A program made the translations under genes and the position numbers. From positions 868,001 to 932,000 of the forward strand of contig NZ_JASVDS010000002.1 in assembly GCF_030285365.1 (NCBI RefSeq): DNA of 64,000 bases, in the 5' to 3' direction. The DNA is from Roseateles subflavus (lineage in GTDB: Bacteria > Pseudomonadota > Gammaproteobacteria > Burkholderiales > Burkholderiaceae_C). Shown one piece after another: positions 1-8,046 of this stretch. Position 1 is the stretch's first letter; every line of letters starts with the position of its first letter. The notes under the pieces were generated by a model that saw only the letters and a program-made list of their open reading frames with translations, had not been told where the DNA came from and did not search any database.

Positions 1-6
1 ACCCTC

Positions 7-1548
7 ATGGCTGACAAGCTCATCATCTTCGACACCACCTTGCGCGATGGCGAGCAATCGCCCGGCGCCTCGATGACGAAGGACGAGAAGCTGCGCATTG
101 CCCGCCAGCTCGAGCGCATGCGCGTGGACGTGATCGAGGCCGGCTTCGCTGCCGCCAGCAACGGTGACTTCGAGGCGGTCAAGGCCATCGCCGACGTGAT
201 CCGCGAGAGCACCGTCTGCTCGCTGGCCCGCGCCAATGACCGCGACATCGCCCGTGCAGCCGAGGCCCTCAAAGGCGCGGCCCGTTCGCGCATCCACACC
301 TTCATCGCGACGAGCGAGCTCCACATGGAGAAGAAGCTGCGCATGACCCGCGAGCAGGTGCTGGAACAGGCGCGCCTGTCCGTGCGCTTCGGCCGCAATC
401 TGACCGACGACATCGAGTTCTCGCCGGAAGACGGCTACCGCTCCGACATGGACTTCCTCGCCCGCGTGTGCGAGGCCGTGATCGCCGAGGGTGCGCGCAC
501 CATCAACATCCCCGACACCGTGGGCTACGCGATCCCCGAGCTCTACGGCAACTTCCTGAAGACCCTGCGCGAGAAGGTGCCCAACTCCGACCTTGCCATC
601 TGGTCCGTGCACTGCCACAACGACCTGGGCATGGCCGTCGCCAACTCGCTGGCCGGCGTGAAGATCGGCGGCGCGCGACAGATCGAGTGCACCATCAACG
701 GCTTGGGCGAGCGCGCCGGCAACTGCTCGCTGGAAGAGGTCGTGATGGCGGTCAAGACGCGTCGCGACTACTTCGGCCTGGACGTCGGCATCGACGCCTC
801 GCAGATCGTGCCGGCCTCGAGGCTGGTCTCGCAGACCACGGGCTTCGTCGTGCAGCCCAACAAGGCCGTGGTGGGTGCCAACGCCTTCGCCCATGCCTCG
901 GGCATTCACCAGGACGGCGTGCTCAAGGCCCGTGACACCTACGAGATCATGCGCGCCGAGGACGTGGGCTGGAGTGCCAACAAGATCGTGCTGGGCAAGC
1001 TCTCGGGCCGCAACGCCTTCAAGCAGCGCCTGCAGGAGCTGGGCATCGAGCTGGAGTCCGAGGCCGAGATCAACGCCGCCTTCCAGCGCTTCAAGGACCT
1101 GGCCGATCGCAAGAACGAGATCTTCGACGAGGACATCATCGCCCTGGTGATGGACGAGTCCGTCATCCAGGACCACGAGCACTACCGCCTGCTTTCGCTG
1201 GCGCAGCGCAGCGAGACCGGCGAGCGCCCGCACGCCCGGGTGGTCTTCTCCGTCGGTGACAAGGAGTTCAAGGCCGAGAGCGACGGCAACGGTCCGGTCG
1301 ATGCCTGCCTGCAGGCCATCGAGTCCGAGGTGCAAAGCGGCGCGGAAATGATCCTCTATTCCGTCAATGCCATTACCAGCGGCAGCACAGAATCGCAGGG
1401 CGAGGTGACGGTGCGCCTGCAGCATGCCGGTCGCGTCGTGAACGGCGTCGGTGCCGATCCGGATATCGTCGTGGCGTCAGCCAAGGCATATTTGGCCGCG
1501 TTGAACAAGCTGCAGAGCAAAATCGAGCGCGTGGCGGCCCAGGGCTGA
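7..1548 (+). CDS. leuA: 2-isopropylmalate synthase
   Basis: The enzyme condenses 2-ketoisovalerate with acetyl-CoA to give 2-isopropylmalate, the committed step of leucine synthesis in the cytoplasm. The 513-residue protein has the full family length. The N-terminal TIM barrel opens with [13 protein letters not shown] (about residues 9-21). HCHNDLG carries the metal-binding histidines (about 202 and 204), and [10 protein letters not shown] ends at about residue 239. The region after about residue 390 fits the LeuA allosteric domain that binds leucine. The ATG lies only six bases into the window, so its ribosome binding site and upstream partners are not visible. An intergenic hairpin follows the stop codon. 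Confidence 0.96.
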   Translation: MADKLIIFDTTLRDGEQSPGASMTKDEKLRIARQLERMRVDVIEAGFAAASNGDFEAVKAIADVIRESTVCSLARANDRDIARAAEALKGAARSRIHTFIATSELHMEKKLRMTREQVLEQARLSVRFGRNLTDDIEFSPEDGYRSDMDFLARVCEAVIAEGARTINIPDTVGYAIPELYGNFLKTLREKVPNSDLAIWSVHCHNDLGMAVANSLAGVKIGGARQIECTINGLGERAGNCSLEEVVMAVKTRRDYFGLDVGIDASQIVPASRLVSQTTGFVVQPNKAVVGANAFAHASGIHQDGVLKARDTYEIMRAEDVGWSANKIVLGKLSGRNAFKQRLQELGIELESEAEINAAFQRFKDLADRKNEIFDEDIIALVMDESVIQDHEHYRLLSLAQRSETGERPHARVVFSVGDKEFKAESDGNGPVDACLQAIESEVQSGAEMILYSVNAITSGSTESQGEVTVRLQHAGRVVNGVGADPDIVVASAKAYLAALNKLQSKIERVAAQG

Positions 1549-1559
1549 GGCCCGCGGAC

Positions 1560-1581
1560 CCGGGCCTGGCAGCAGGCCCGG
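1560..1581 (+). terminator. hairpin after leuA
   Basis: A perfect 9-bp stem (CCGGGCCTG pairing with CAGGCCCGG) encloses a GCAG loop just after the leuA stop. No T-run follows, so it may stabilise the 3' end or act as a weak or factor-dependent terminator. Confidence 0.4.
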
Positions 1582-1690
1582 ACCGTGCGGGGCGTCTCGA
1601 TCGTGAACTTTAAAAGCCGCGGCTAAGTTTTTGATCTTGCCCGGGTTTTGAGCTTCACCTAAACTGGTGGCGACCTTGTTGGGGGCTGGC

Positions 1691-2797
1691 GTGAGTACTG
1701 TTGTAAAGACCTTGGGTGTCAAGACCTTCCTGGGCGCTGTGGCCGGCAGCGCGTTTGCCCTGACCGTCGCCCTGGCGCTCGCGCTGGCGCCGCACGGGGC
1801 TCAGGCCGCCACCGGCAGCACCGGAAAGAGCACGGGCAAGACCGGCACCAAGTCCGCGAGCAAGGCCGCCGCGATCCCCAAGGTCGCGTCCAAGAACGTC
1901 CGCAAGGCCAAGCCGGCGTCCGTCGTGCGCAAGGCCGCCGTGGTCGCCACGCCGGCAAACCCCACCTTCGGCCAGATGTACGGCCTGCATTCGGTTGACG
2001 ACCCGCTGGACCTCAAGAGCAGCGTCGCCCTGGTCATGGACCAGGACACCAACGAGGTCCTGCTGTCCAAGAACACCCAGGCGGTCCTGCCCATCGCCTC
2101 CATCACCAAGCTGATGACGGCGCTGGTGATCGTCGAGGCCGGCCAGTCGCTGGACGACAAGATCACCATCACCGACGAAGACCGTGACACCGAGAAGGGC
2201 ACGGGCTCGCGCCTGGCCGTCGGCACGACGCTGACGCGCGCGGAGATGCTGCACCTGGCGCTGATGTCCTCGGAGAACCGCGCGGCCAATGCCCTCGGGC
2301 GGCACTACCCCGGCGGGCTGACGGCCTTCGTGGCCGCCATGAACCAGAAGGCGCAGTCCCTGGGCATGACGGACACCCATTACGTCGAGCCCACGGGCCT
2401 GTCCAGCCGCAACCAGTCCAGCGCCAAGGATCTTGCCGCCCTGGTCAAGGTGGCCCACGAGGTGCCGCTGCTGCGCGAGTACTCGACGACCCGGGACGCC
2501 ACCGTGGCGCTCGGCCGCCGTCAGGTGGCCTTCCACAACACCAATGGCCTCGTGCGTTCGGGCAGCTGGGACATCGGTCTTCAGAAGACGGGCTTCATCA
2601 ATGAGGCGGGCCGCTGCCTGGTCATGCAGGCCAGCCTGGCGGGCCGCAAGCTGATCATGGTGCTGCTGGATTCCACCGGCAAGTACTCCCGCATCGGCGA
2701 CGCCGAGCGCATCCGCAAGTGGCTCACCAACGCGGGCGCCACGTCCTCCGGCAGCGCGCAGCCGCAGGCGCAGATGACCCTGGACAAGGCGGGCTGA
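1691..2797 (+). CDS. pbpG: D-alanyl-D-alanine endopeptidase (PBP7 type, peptidase S11)
   Basis: A periplasmic penicillin-binding protein that cleaves peptidoglycan cross-links. With the start used here (368 aa) the active-site motifs are SITK (137-140, catalytic Ser137), SEN (194-196) and KTG (299-301). A signal peptide (VKTFLGAVAGSAFALTVAL...) ends near AQA-A, followed by a Lys/Ala/Ser-rich linker of about 45 residues before the catalytic domain. I chose GTG 1691 because GGGGG lies about 6 nt upstream. The frame also runs from GTG 1667, which has no visible Shine-Dalgarno sequence. The gene is monocistronic between two hairpins and converges on the IclR gene. Confidence 0.88.
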   Translation: MSTVVKTLGVKTFLGAVAGSAFALTVALALALAPHGAQAATGSTGKSTGKTGTKSASKAAAIPKVASKNVRKAKPASVVRKAAVVATPANPTFGQMYGLHSVDDPLDLKSSVALVMDQDTNEVLLSKNTQAVLPIASITKLMTALVIVEAGQSLDDKITITDEDRDTEKGTGSRLAVGTTLTRAEMLHLALMSSENRAANALGRHYPGGLTAFVAAMNQKAQSLGMTDTHYVEPTGLSSRNQSSAKDLAALVKVAHEVPLLREYSTTRDATVALGRRQVAFHNTNGLVRSGSWDIGLQKTGFINEAGRCLVMQASLAGRKLIMVLLDSTGKYSRIGDAERIRKWLTNAGATSSGSAQPQAQMTLDKAG

Positions 2798-2820
2798 CGA
2801 TCGACGCCGGCCCCCAGAAG

Positions 2821-2860
2821 CGACAACGCCCGGACCGCAAGGTGCCGGGCGTTGTCGTTT
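2821..2860 (+). terminator. intrinsic terminator after pbpG, shared with the convergent gene
   Basis: A perfect 13-bp stem (CGACAACGCCCGG, 2821-2833, with CCGGGCGTTGTCG, 2845-2857) is followed by TTT. It lies between the convergent pbpG and IclR genes and probably serves both, though the minus-strand T-run is poor. Confidence 0.8.
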
Positions 2861-2877
2861 CTGGCCTGGACGCGGGG

Positions 2878-3645
2878 TCAGCCGCGGTAGCCGAGGGCCG
2901 AGGAGATCTGGGCGGCGGTGTCCTTGAGCCGGCCGAGCCAGGCTTCCTCGAGACGATCCGCCGGGGCCGAGATGGACAGGCCGGCGACGAGCTTGCCCTG
3001 GTCGTCGTAGATGCCGGCGGCCATGCAGCGCACGCCGAGTTCGAGTTCCTCGTCGTCGCGGGCGACGCCGCGCTGGCGCACCGTCGCCATCTCGCGTTCG
3101 AGGGCGGCGATGTCGGTCAGGCTGTTGCGCGTGTGGCCGGCCAGCCCCGTGCGCGTGGCATAGGCCCGCACGCGCTGCGGGTCATCGCTGGCCAGGAAGA
3201 GCTTGCCCACCGACGTGAGATGCAGCGGGGCGCGGCCCCCCACGGCCCGCACGACCTGCATGCCGGAGCGCTCGGAGTAGGTGCGCTCGATGTAGACGAT
3301 CTCGTCCCCCTGGCGCACCGAGAGGTTGACCGGCTGGTGCGTGAACTTGTGCAGCTCGCGCATGGGTTCCAGCGCAGCGTCCCGCACGTCCAGTCGGGCC
3401 TTGACCAGATTGCCAAGCTCCAGAAGGCGCATGCCGAGGCGGTAGGCGCCGGCTTCCGGACGATCGACATAGCGACCAATGGCGAGGTCGTTCAGGATGC
3501 GGTGGGCCGTGGACGGGTGCAGGCCGGTGGTTTCGCTGATCTGCTTCAGGGAGACCGGGTCCTGGTGGCTGGCCAGCACGTCCAGGATGGCGAAACTGCG
3601 CTCCAGCACCTGAATGGCGGGAGTCTGTGCCTCATTGCTCTTCAT
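2878..3645 (-). CDS. IclR-family transcriptional regulator
   Basis: A 255-residue regulator with the IclR layout. An N-terminal winged helix-turn-helix (about residues 10-70; SLKQISETTGLHPSTAHRIL is the recognition region) precedes a C-terminal effector-binding domain with the family signature GVRCMAAGIYDDQGK. I chose ATG 3645; the frame extends to 3672 and includes another ATG at 3654. It follows hpnE on the same strand after a 57-bp gap, so it may be read through from the hpn operon. Its effector and targets cannot be told from the sequence, and a role in controlling hpnCDE is only a positional guess. Confidence 0.85.
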   Translation of the reverse strand: MKSNEAQTPAIQVLERSFAILDVLASHQDPVSLKQISETTGLHPSTAHRILNDLAIGRYVDRPEAGAYRLGMRLLELGNLVKARLDVRDAALEPMRELHKFTHQPVNLSVRQGDEIVYIERTYSERSGMQVVRAVGGRAPLHLTSVGKLFLASDDPQRVRAYATRTGLAGHTRNSLTDIAALEREMATVRQRGVARDDEELELGVRCMAAGIYDDQGKLVAGLSISAPADRLEEAWLGRLKDTAAQISSALGYRG

Positions 3646-3702
3646 GCCGACCATTGTGCGGCATGGCAGCAATTTTTTGCATGGCGAAATTGGAGGCCGG
3701 TC

Positions 3703-5022
3703 TCAGTGTGTGGCGTGGGGCGCGACTTCACCGAGTTCGGCCAGCAGTCCCCGGGCGGTCTGACGCCCGGAACGAACCGCGCCTTCCAAGGTGGCGGGGT
3801 AGGGCCCGTCGAGGTAATCGCCCGCGGCCCACAGCCCGGCGGCAATGCGAGCGGCGGGGCGCTTCAGGCCCGGCGTGCAGGCGAAGGTGGCACGCTTTTC
3901 GGTGAGCACCCGCTCCACCCGCAACTGGCTCAGCGGCGCGGCCTGCCGGGCCACCTGGGCGAGCGTGGCCTCGGCGCAGGCGGCCACGCCGTCCGGCCCG
4001 CGGTCCAGCCAGGCGCCCGCGCCGCTGATGACCGCGGCGAAGCGGCCCGGCGCGAGGCCCAGGGCCCCGTGATCGAAGAGGTACTGCGCAGGCTCGATCG
4101 CGGATTCCTTCAGCGAGACCATGGGGAAGGGCAGCTGCCCCTGGGCGCGCAGGTAGACGGTCACGATGGGTTCGTAACGCAGGGCCTCCGCCTCGGCAGC
4201 CCACGCGGGGTGGAAGCCGGCGAGCTGCCGTGCCGCCTCGCGGGCAGGGCACGCCAGGACGACGGCGTCGAAGGCCGCCGGGGCGCCGTCGGTCTGAACC
4301 GTCCAGCGGCCGTCGGGGGCGCGGCCGAGCAGGGCCCGGCGACCCAGCTGCACGCGGGCGCCACGGGCCCGCAGGGCTGCCAGCGCGGGATCCGGGAGCA
4401 CCGCGGACAGCGGCTGGCGCGGCAGCAGGAGGTCGGCCGAGCCGCGCCCGCTGAACAGCGCATCCTTGAGTACCCGCAGGAACACGCGGGCGCTGGCCTG
4501 CTCGGCCGGGGTGTTGAGCGCGGCAACGCACAGCGGCGCGACCAGCTCCTCGTAGGGCTGACGGTGCATGCCTTGGCACAGCTCGCGAACGGTCAGGGAC
4601 TCGCGGCAGCGGAAGCCCCTCAGCGCCCAGCCCAGGCAGAACCCCAGCACGCTGAATTGCGCGGACCAGGACCAGTGCCGGGCGTGCAGCACGGCCCAGG
4701 CGAAGGTGAGCTGTGGCGGGCCCTTGGGCAGCCGCAGGCCGCGCCCGGCGGCGTCCGTCAGCTGCAGCGGGCTGCGGCGGAACAGCGATGCCTGCGCCAG
4801 GCCCAGCGAGGCCAGCAGGTCCAGCGTCTCGGTGTAGGCACCGATCAGGATGTGCTGACCGTTGTCCAGGGGCGGCCCGGCCTCGTCGGGCGGCAGGCTG
4901 CGCGCGCGCCCGCCAGGGGCTGGCGCCATCTCGAAGACGCTCAGGTCATGGCCCTCGGCCTGCAAGGCCAGGGCCGCACTGAGGCCGGCCCATCCGGCGC
5001 CGATGACAGCGATGCGCGCCAT
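3703..5022 (-). CDS. hpnE: hydroxysqualene dehydroxylase
   Basis: An FAD-dependent amine oxidase/desaturase-fold enzyme that reduces hydroxysqualene to squalene, the last step of the bacterial HpnCDE route. The 439-residue protein begins with the dinucleotide-binding motif VIGAGWAGLSAA (about 5-16), followed by the FAD-contact GGRARS about 25 residues later. A C-terminal GLWAAGDYLDGPYPATLEGA matches the FAD-binding end of this superfamily. It starts 4 nt after the hpnD stop, so it is clearly in one operon with hpnC and hpnD. It resembles carotenoid desaturases, but the neighbours decide the call. Confidence 0.9.
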   Translation of the reverse strand: MARIAVIGAGWAGLSAALALQAEGHDLSVFEMAPAPGGRARSLPPDEAGPPLDNGQHILIGAYTETLDLLASLGLAQASLFRRSPLQLTDAAGRGLRLPKGPPQLTFAWAVLHARHWSWSAQFSVLGFCLGWALRGFRCRESLTVRELCQGMHRQPYEELVAPLCVAALNTPAEQASARVFLRVLKDALFSGRGSADLLLPRQPLSAVLPDPALAALRARGARVQLGRRALLGRAPDGRWTVQTDGAPAAFDAVVLACPAREAARQLAGFHPAWAAEAEALRYEPIVTVYLRAQGQLPFPMVSLKESAIEPAQYLFDHGALGLAPGRFAAVISGAGAWLDRGPDGVAACAEATLAQVARQAAPLSQLRVERVLTEKRATFACTPGLKRPAARIAAGLWAAGDYLDGPYPATLEGAVRSGRQTARGLLAELGEVAPHATH

Positions 5023-5026
5023 GCGT

Positions 5027-5875
5027 TCAGCGGCCGCGCCAGTTCGTCTTCATCGCGATCCACACCTTGCGCAGCGGCGTCAGCGAGATCTTCTGGTGCA
5101 GCACGCGGAACTCCTCGGCCTCCAGCTCGCGCAGCAGGGCACGGTAGATGTTGGCCATCATCAGCCCCGGCTTCTGGGCCTTGCGGTCGGCCTCGGGGAG
5201 GAGGGCGAAGGCCTCGTCGTAGCAGCGGTGGGCCCGTTCGGCCTGGAACTGCATCAGGGCCGTGAAGCGGTCGCTGTAGCCCCAGGGCGCCTGGCGCAGC
5301 AGGATCTCGTTGGCCTTGACGCCGAATTGCTGCAGCTCGTTCACGGGCAGGTAGATGCGGCCGCGGCGGGCGTCGTCGCCCACGTCACGGATGATGTTGG
5401 TCAGCTGCAGCGCCAGGCCGAGCTTGTGGGCGTAGGCGATGGTCTGGGCCTCGGTGCGGCCGAAGATGCCCGACGCGACCTCGCCCACCACGCCCGCCAC
5501 CAGGTGGCAGTAGCGCTGCAGGCCCGCGAAGTCGAGGTAGCGGCTCTGGTCCAGGTCCATCTGGCAGCCGTCGATCACGGCCAGCAGGTGCTCGGCGCGG
5601 ATGTCGTAGTCCCGCGCATGTGGCATCAGCGCCTTCATGGCCGGGTGGCTGGGCTGGCCGGCAAAGGCCGCCAGCACTTCCTTGCGCCACCAGGCCAGCT
5701 TGGCCGCGGCGACGCCGGGATCGTGAATCTCGTCCACCACGTCGTCCACCTCGCGGCAGAAGGCATAGAAGGCGGTGATGGCCGCCCGGCGCGGGGCCGA
5801 GAGGAACTGGAAGGCGTAGTAGAAGCTGGAGCCGCTCGCGGCGGCGCGCTCCTGCGCGTACTGGTCGGGCGTCAC
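5027..5875 (-). CDS. hpnD: presqualene diphosphate synthase
   Basis: A trans-isoprenyl diphosphate synthase that joins two farnesyl diphosphates into presqualene diphosphate. The 282-residue protein has the first aspartate-rich motif DDVVD at about 44-48 and the second, NIIRDVGDD, near residue 160. I placed the start at GTG 5875 although the frame runs to 5917: AAGGAG lies 7 nt upstream of that GTG, and the GTG overlaps the hpnC stop as GTGA, the classic arrangement for translational coupling. Confidence 0.92.
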   Translation of the reverse strand: MTPDQYAQERAAASGSSFYYAFQFLSAPRRAAITAFYAFCREVDDVVDEIHDPGVAAAKLAWWRKEVLAAFAGQPSHPAMKALMPHARDYDIRAEHLLAVIDGCQMDLDQSRYLDFAGLQRYCHLVAGVVGEVASGIFGRTEAQTIAYAHKLGLALQLTNIIRDVGDDARRGRIYLPVNELQQFGVKANEILLRQAPWGYSDRFTALMQFQAERAHRCYDEAFALLPEADRKAQKPGLMMANIYRALLRELEAEEFRVLHQKISLTPLRKVWIAMKTNWRGR

Positions 5876-6744
5876 GCGGCGGCTCCTTGGGTGGGGCGCA
5901 TGCGCAGCGCGCGCCACAGCAGGGGGGCGAAGTCCAGGGCGCCCAGCTGTGGGCGGCGAACGAGAGAGGCGTGATCCATGGCCTCGATTCTCTCAAGAAT
6001 GCGCAGGCCGCCCTGGACCACCAGTCGCAGTTCCCAGCCTGCCCGCCCGGGGAGGGCATGCACCAGCGGCGCCCCAGCCCTCATCAGCTGCCGCGCCCAG
6101 GCGCACAGCTCGGCGATCAGGGCGCGGGCGGCGGGGCCGTCCTCGCAGCGCAGCCAGGCCTGCACCTCGAGACCGTGGCGGTCGAGGTCGGACTGCGGCA
6201 CGTAGCAGCGGCCGTTGGGCCCGTCGCGGGTGAAGTCCTGCCAGAAGTTGATCAGCTGGAGCGCGGTGCAGATGGCGTCCGACTGCGCCAGCGCCGTCGC
6301 GCCCTGCACGCCGTACAGATGCAGGAGCAGCCGTCCGACCGGATTGGCGGATCGCTCGCAGTAGTGCAGCAGCTCCTCGCGGCTGCGGTAGCGCGTCTTC
6401 ACGAGGTCCTGCTCGAAGGCGTCGAGCAGGGCTTCCAGCAGGGCCGCGGGCAGGGCGTGCCGGTGCAGCTGCACGGCCAGCGGCTCGAACACCGGCCGGG
6501 CCCAGCGCGGCGACGGCGCCTGCCCGGCGAAGCAGGCCTGGAGGTCGGCGCGGTAGGCCCGCAGATCGGCCTGGCGCTCGGCCGTGCTCGCCGTGCCTTC
6601 ATCGGCCAGGTCGTCCGCCGTCCGGGCGAAATGGTAGATCGCCACCACGGCGGGCCGCAAGTGTGGGGGGCACAGCCAGGAAGCGACAGGAAAGTTCTCG
6701 TAGTGCTCTATGCTCACGGCCGGCATTGTGTCCGCAATGTCCAC
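5872..6744 (-). CDS. hpnC: hydroxysqualene synthase
   Basis: A squalene/phytoene-synthase-fold enzyme that converts presqualene diphosphate to hydroxysqualene. In its 290 residues the two Mg-diphosphate-binding motifs are ADDLADE (about 43-49) and INFWQDFTRD (about 165-175). It is the first gene of hpnC-hpnD-hpnE. The start is uncertain: GTG 6744 gives the longest frame, and ATG 6726 is an alternative. Neither has a clear Shine-Dalgarno sequence. A divergent RND promoter with a TetR-type operator lies immediately upstream. Confidence 0.9.
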   Translation of the reverse strand: MDIADTMPAVSIEHYENFPVASWLCPPHLRPAVVAIYHFARTADDLADEGTASTAERQADLRAYRADLQACFAGQAPSPRWARPVFEPLAVQLHRHALPAALLEALLDAFEQDLVKTRYRSREELLHYCERSANPVGRLLLHLYGVQGATALAQSDAICTALQLINFWQDFTRDGPNGRCYVPQSDLDRHGLEVQAWLRCEDGPAARALIAELCAWARQLMRAGAPLVHALPGRAGWELRLVVQGGLRILERIEAMDHASLVRRPQLGALDFAPLLWRALRMRPTQGAAA

Positions 6745-6780
6745 CCGGCCGGAGGAGCTCGGGTGCGCCCACTCCGGGGT

Positions 6781-6809
6781 TTGACAAGCCGGGAGGGGCT
6801 CAATACATT
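6781..6809 (+). promoter_or_regulatory. sigma-70 promoter of the RND operon
   Basis: A perfect -35 box TTGACA (6781-6786), a 17-bp spacer and a -10 box TACATT (6804-6809; four of six matches). The predicted start, near 6816, lies inside the palindrome at 6811-6822. Confidence 0.7.
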
Positions 6810-6810
6810 A

Positions 6811-6822
6811 CTGACCGGTCAG
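6811..6822. promoter_or_regulatory. TetR-type operator palindrome
   Basis: CTGACCGGTCAG is a perfect 12-bp palindrome, extended by a further AGTCAGT on the right. Sites of this form are typical of AcrR/TetR-family repressors of efflux genes. It covers the predicted transcription start of the RND operon and lies in the hpnC/RND divergent region, so it could affect both. No tetR gene is in the window. Confidence 0.6.
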
Positions 6823-6895
6823 TCAGTTACTGCGCGGCCGCTGTGTCGGCGCGCCGCTGTGCCTCGCCGCACGATCCGTCATGAAGAGGTCTTTG

Positions 6896-8035
6896 ATGCC
6901 CAAATTCCGGAATTCCCGACTCCCCGCTCTGCTGCCTGTGATGGTGGCGCTGCTGCTCAGCGCCTGCGGCAAGCAGGCGGCAGCCCCTGAACCGGAACGT
7001 GCCGTGCGCACCCAGCTGATCGAGTCGAGCACGGCCGGCATGACCCGCGAGTTCGCGGCCGAGATCCGCGCCCGCACCGAGTCGCGCCTGTCCTTCCGCG
7101 TGGGCGGCAAGATCCAGCAGCGTCTGGTGAACCTGGGCGACAAGGTCCGTGCCGGACAGGTGCTGGCCCAGCTGGATGCCCAGGACCTGCGCCTCGGCTC
7201 GGAGGCGGCGCAGGCGCAGATGATCGCCGCCCGCACCAACCGCGACCAGGCGGGCGCCGACTACCGCCGCTTCATCGAGCTGCATCAGCAGGGCTTCATC
7301 AGCGCCGCGGAGCTGGAGCGCCGTGATGCCTACTTCAAGGCCGCCCAGGCCCAGCTGGACCAGGCCAAGGCCCAGGCCAGCGTGCAGGGGAACCAGGTGG
7401 CCTACGCCGCGCTGGTGGCCGACGCCCCGGGCGTCGTGACCGGCGTGGACGCCGAAGCCGGCATGGTCGTCGGTGCCGGCATGCCGGTGCTGCGCGTGGC
7501 CCACGATGGCCCGCGCGACGTGGTGTTCTCCGTCCCCGAAGACCAGGTCGGCGGTCTGCGCGCCGCCGCCAGCCAGCCCGGCGCCCTGCGCATGCGGCTG
7601 TGGGGCCAGCAGGAGGCTCAGCCGCTGCAGCTGCGTGAGGTGTCGGCCTCGGCCGATCCGGTGACCCGCACCTTCCAGGTCAAGGCCGACGTGGGCAAGT
7701 TCGACGTCAAGCTCGGCCAGACTGCCGCCGTGCTGTGGGAGCTTCCGCGCCTGGGCAATGTCGTCAAGCTGCCCCTGAGCGCCATCCTGGAGCGCGGCGG
7801 CAAGAGCCAGGTGTGGGTGCTGGACCCCTCCGCCATGACCGTCCGTGCCCAGCCGGTGCAGATCGGCGGGGCGGACGGCAACACCGTCGTCATCGCGGGC
7901 GGGCTGCAGCCCGGCCAGGAAGTCGTGACCGCCGGCGTGCACGTGCTGACGGACGGCCAGAAGGTGCGTCGCTACGCGGGTGACGCCGTGCCGGCCGCCA
8001 CCGCTTCGTCGGCCGCCGTCGCCGCTTCGCGCTGA
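6896..8035 (+). CDS. RND efflux periplasmic adaptor (membrane fusion) lipoprotein
   Basis: The adaptor links an inner-membrane RND pump to an outer-membrane channel. The 379-residue protein has a lipoprotein signal ending in the lipobox LLSAC, then a barrel-sandwich hybrid (LSFRVGGKIQQRLVNLGDKV), an alpha-helical hairpin rich in Gln/Ala, the second lipoyl half (VADAPGVVTGVDAEAGMVV) and a beta-barrel. ATG 6896 was chosen because AAGAGG precedes it by 6 nt; an in-frame ATG at 6881 has no such site. The pump gene follows after 11 nt. No outer-membrane factor gene is present, so the channel must be encoded elsewhere. The substrate is unknown. Confidence 0.88.
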   Translation: MPKFRNSRLPALLPVMVALLLSACGKQAAAPEPERAVRTQLIESSTAGMTREFAAEIRARTESRLSFRVGGKIQQRLVNLGDKVRAGQVLAQLDAQDLRLGSEAAQAQMIAARTNRDQAGADYRRFIELHQQGFISAAELERRDAYFKAAQAQLDQAKAQASVQGNQVAYAALVADAPGVVTGVDAEAGMVVGAGMPVLRVAHDGPRDVVFSVPEDQVGGLRAAASQPGALRMRLWGQQEAQPLQLREVSASADPVTRTFQVKADVGKFDVKLGQTAAVLWELPRLGNVVKLPLSAILERGGKSQVWVLDPSAMTVRAQPVQIGGADGNTVVIAGGLQPGQEVVTAGVHVLTDGQKVRRYAGDAVPAATASSAAVAASR

Positions 8036-8046
8036 GGAGGCCCGCC

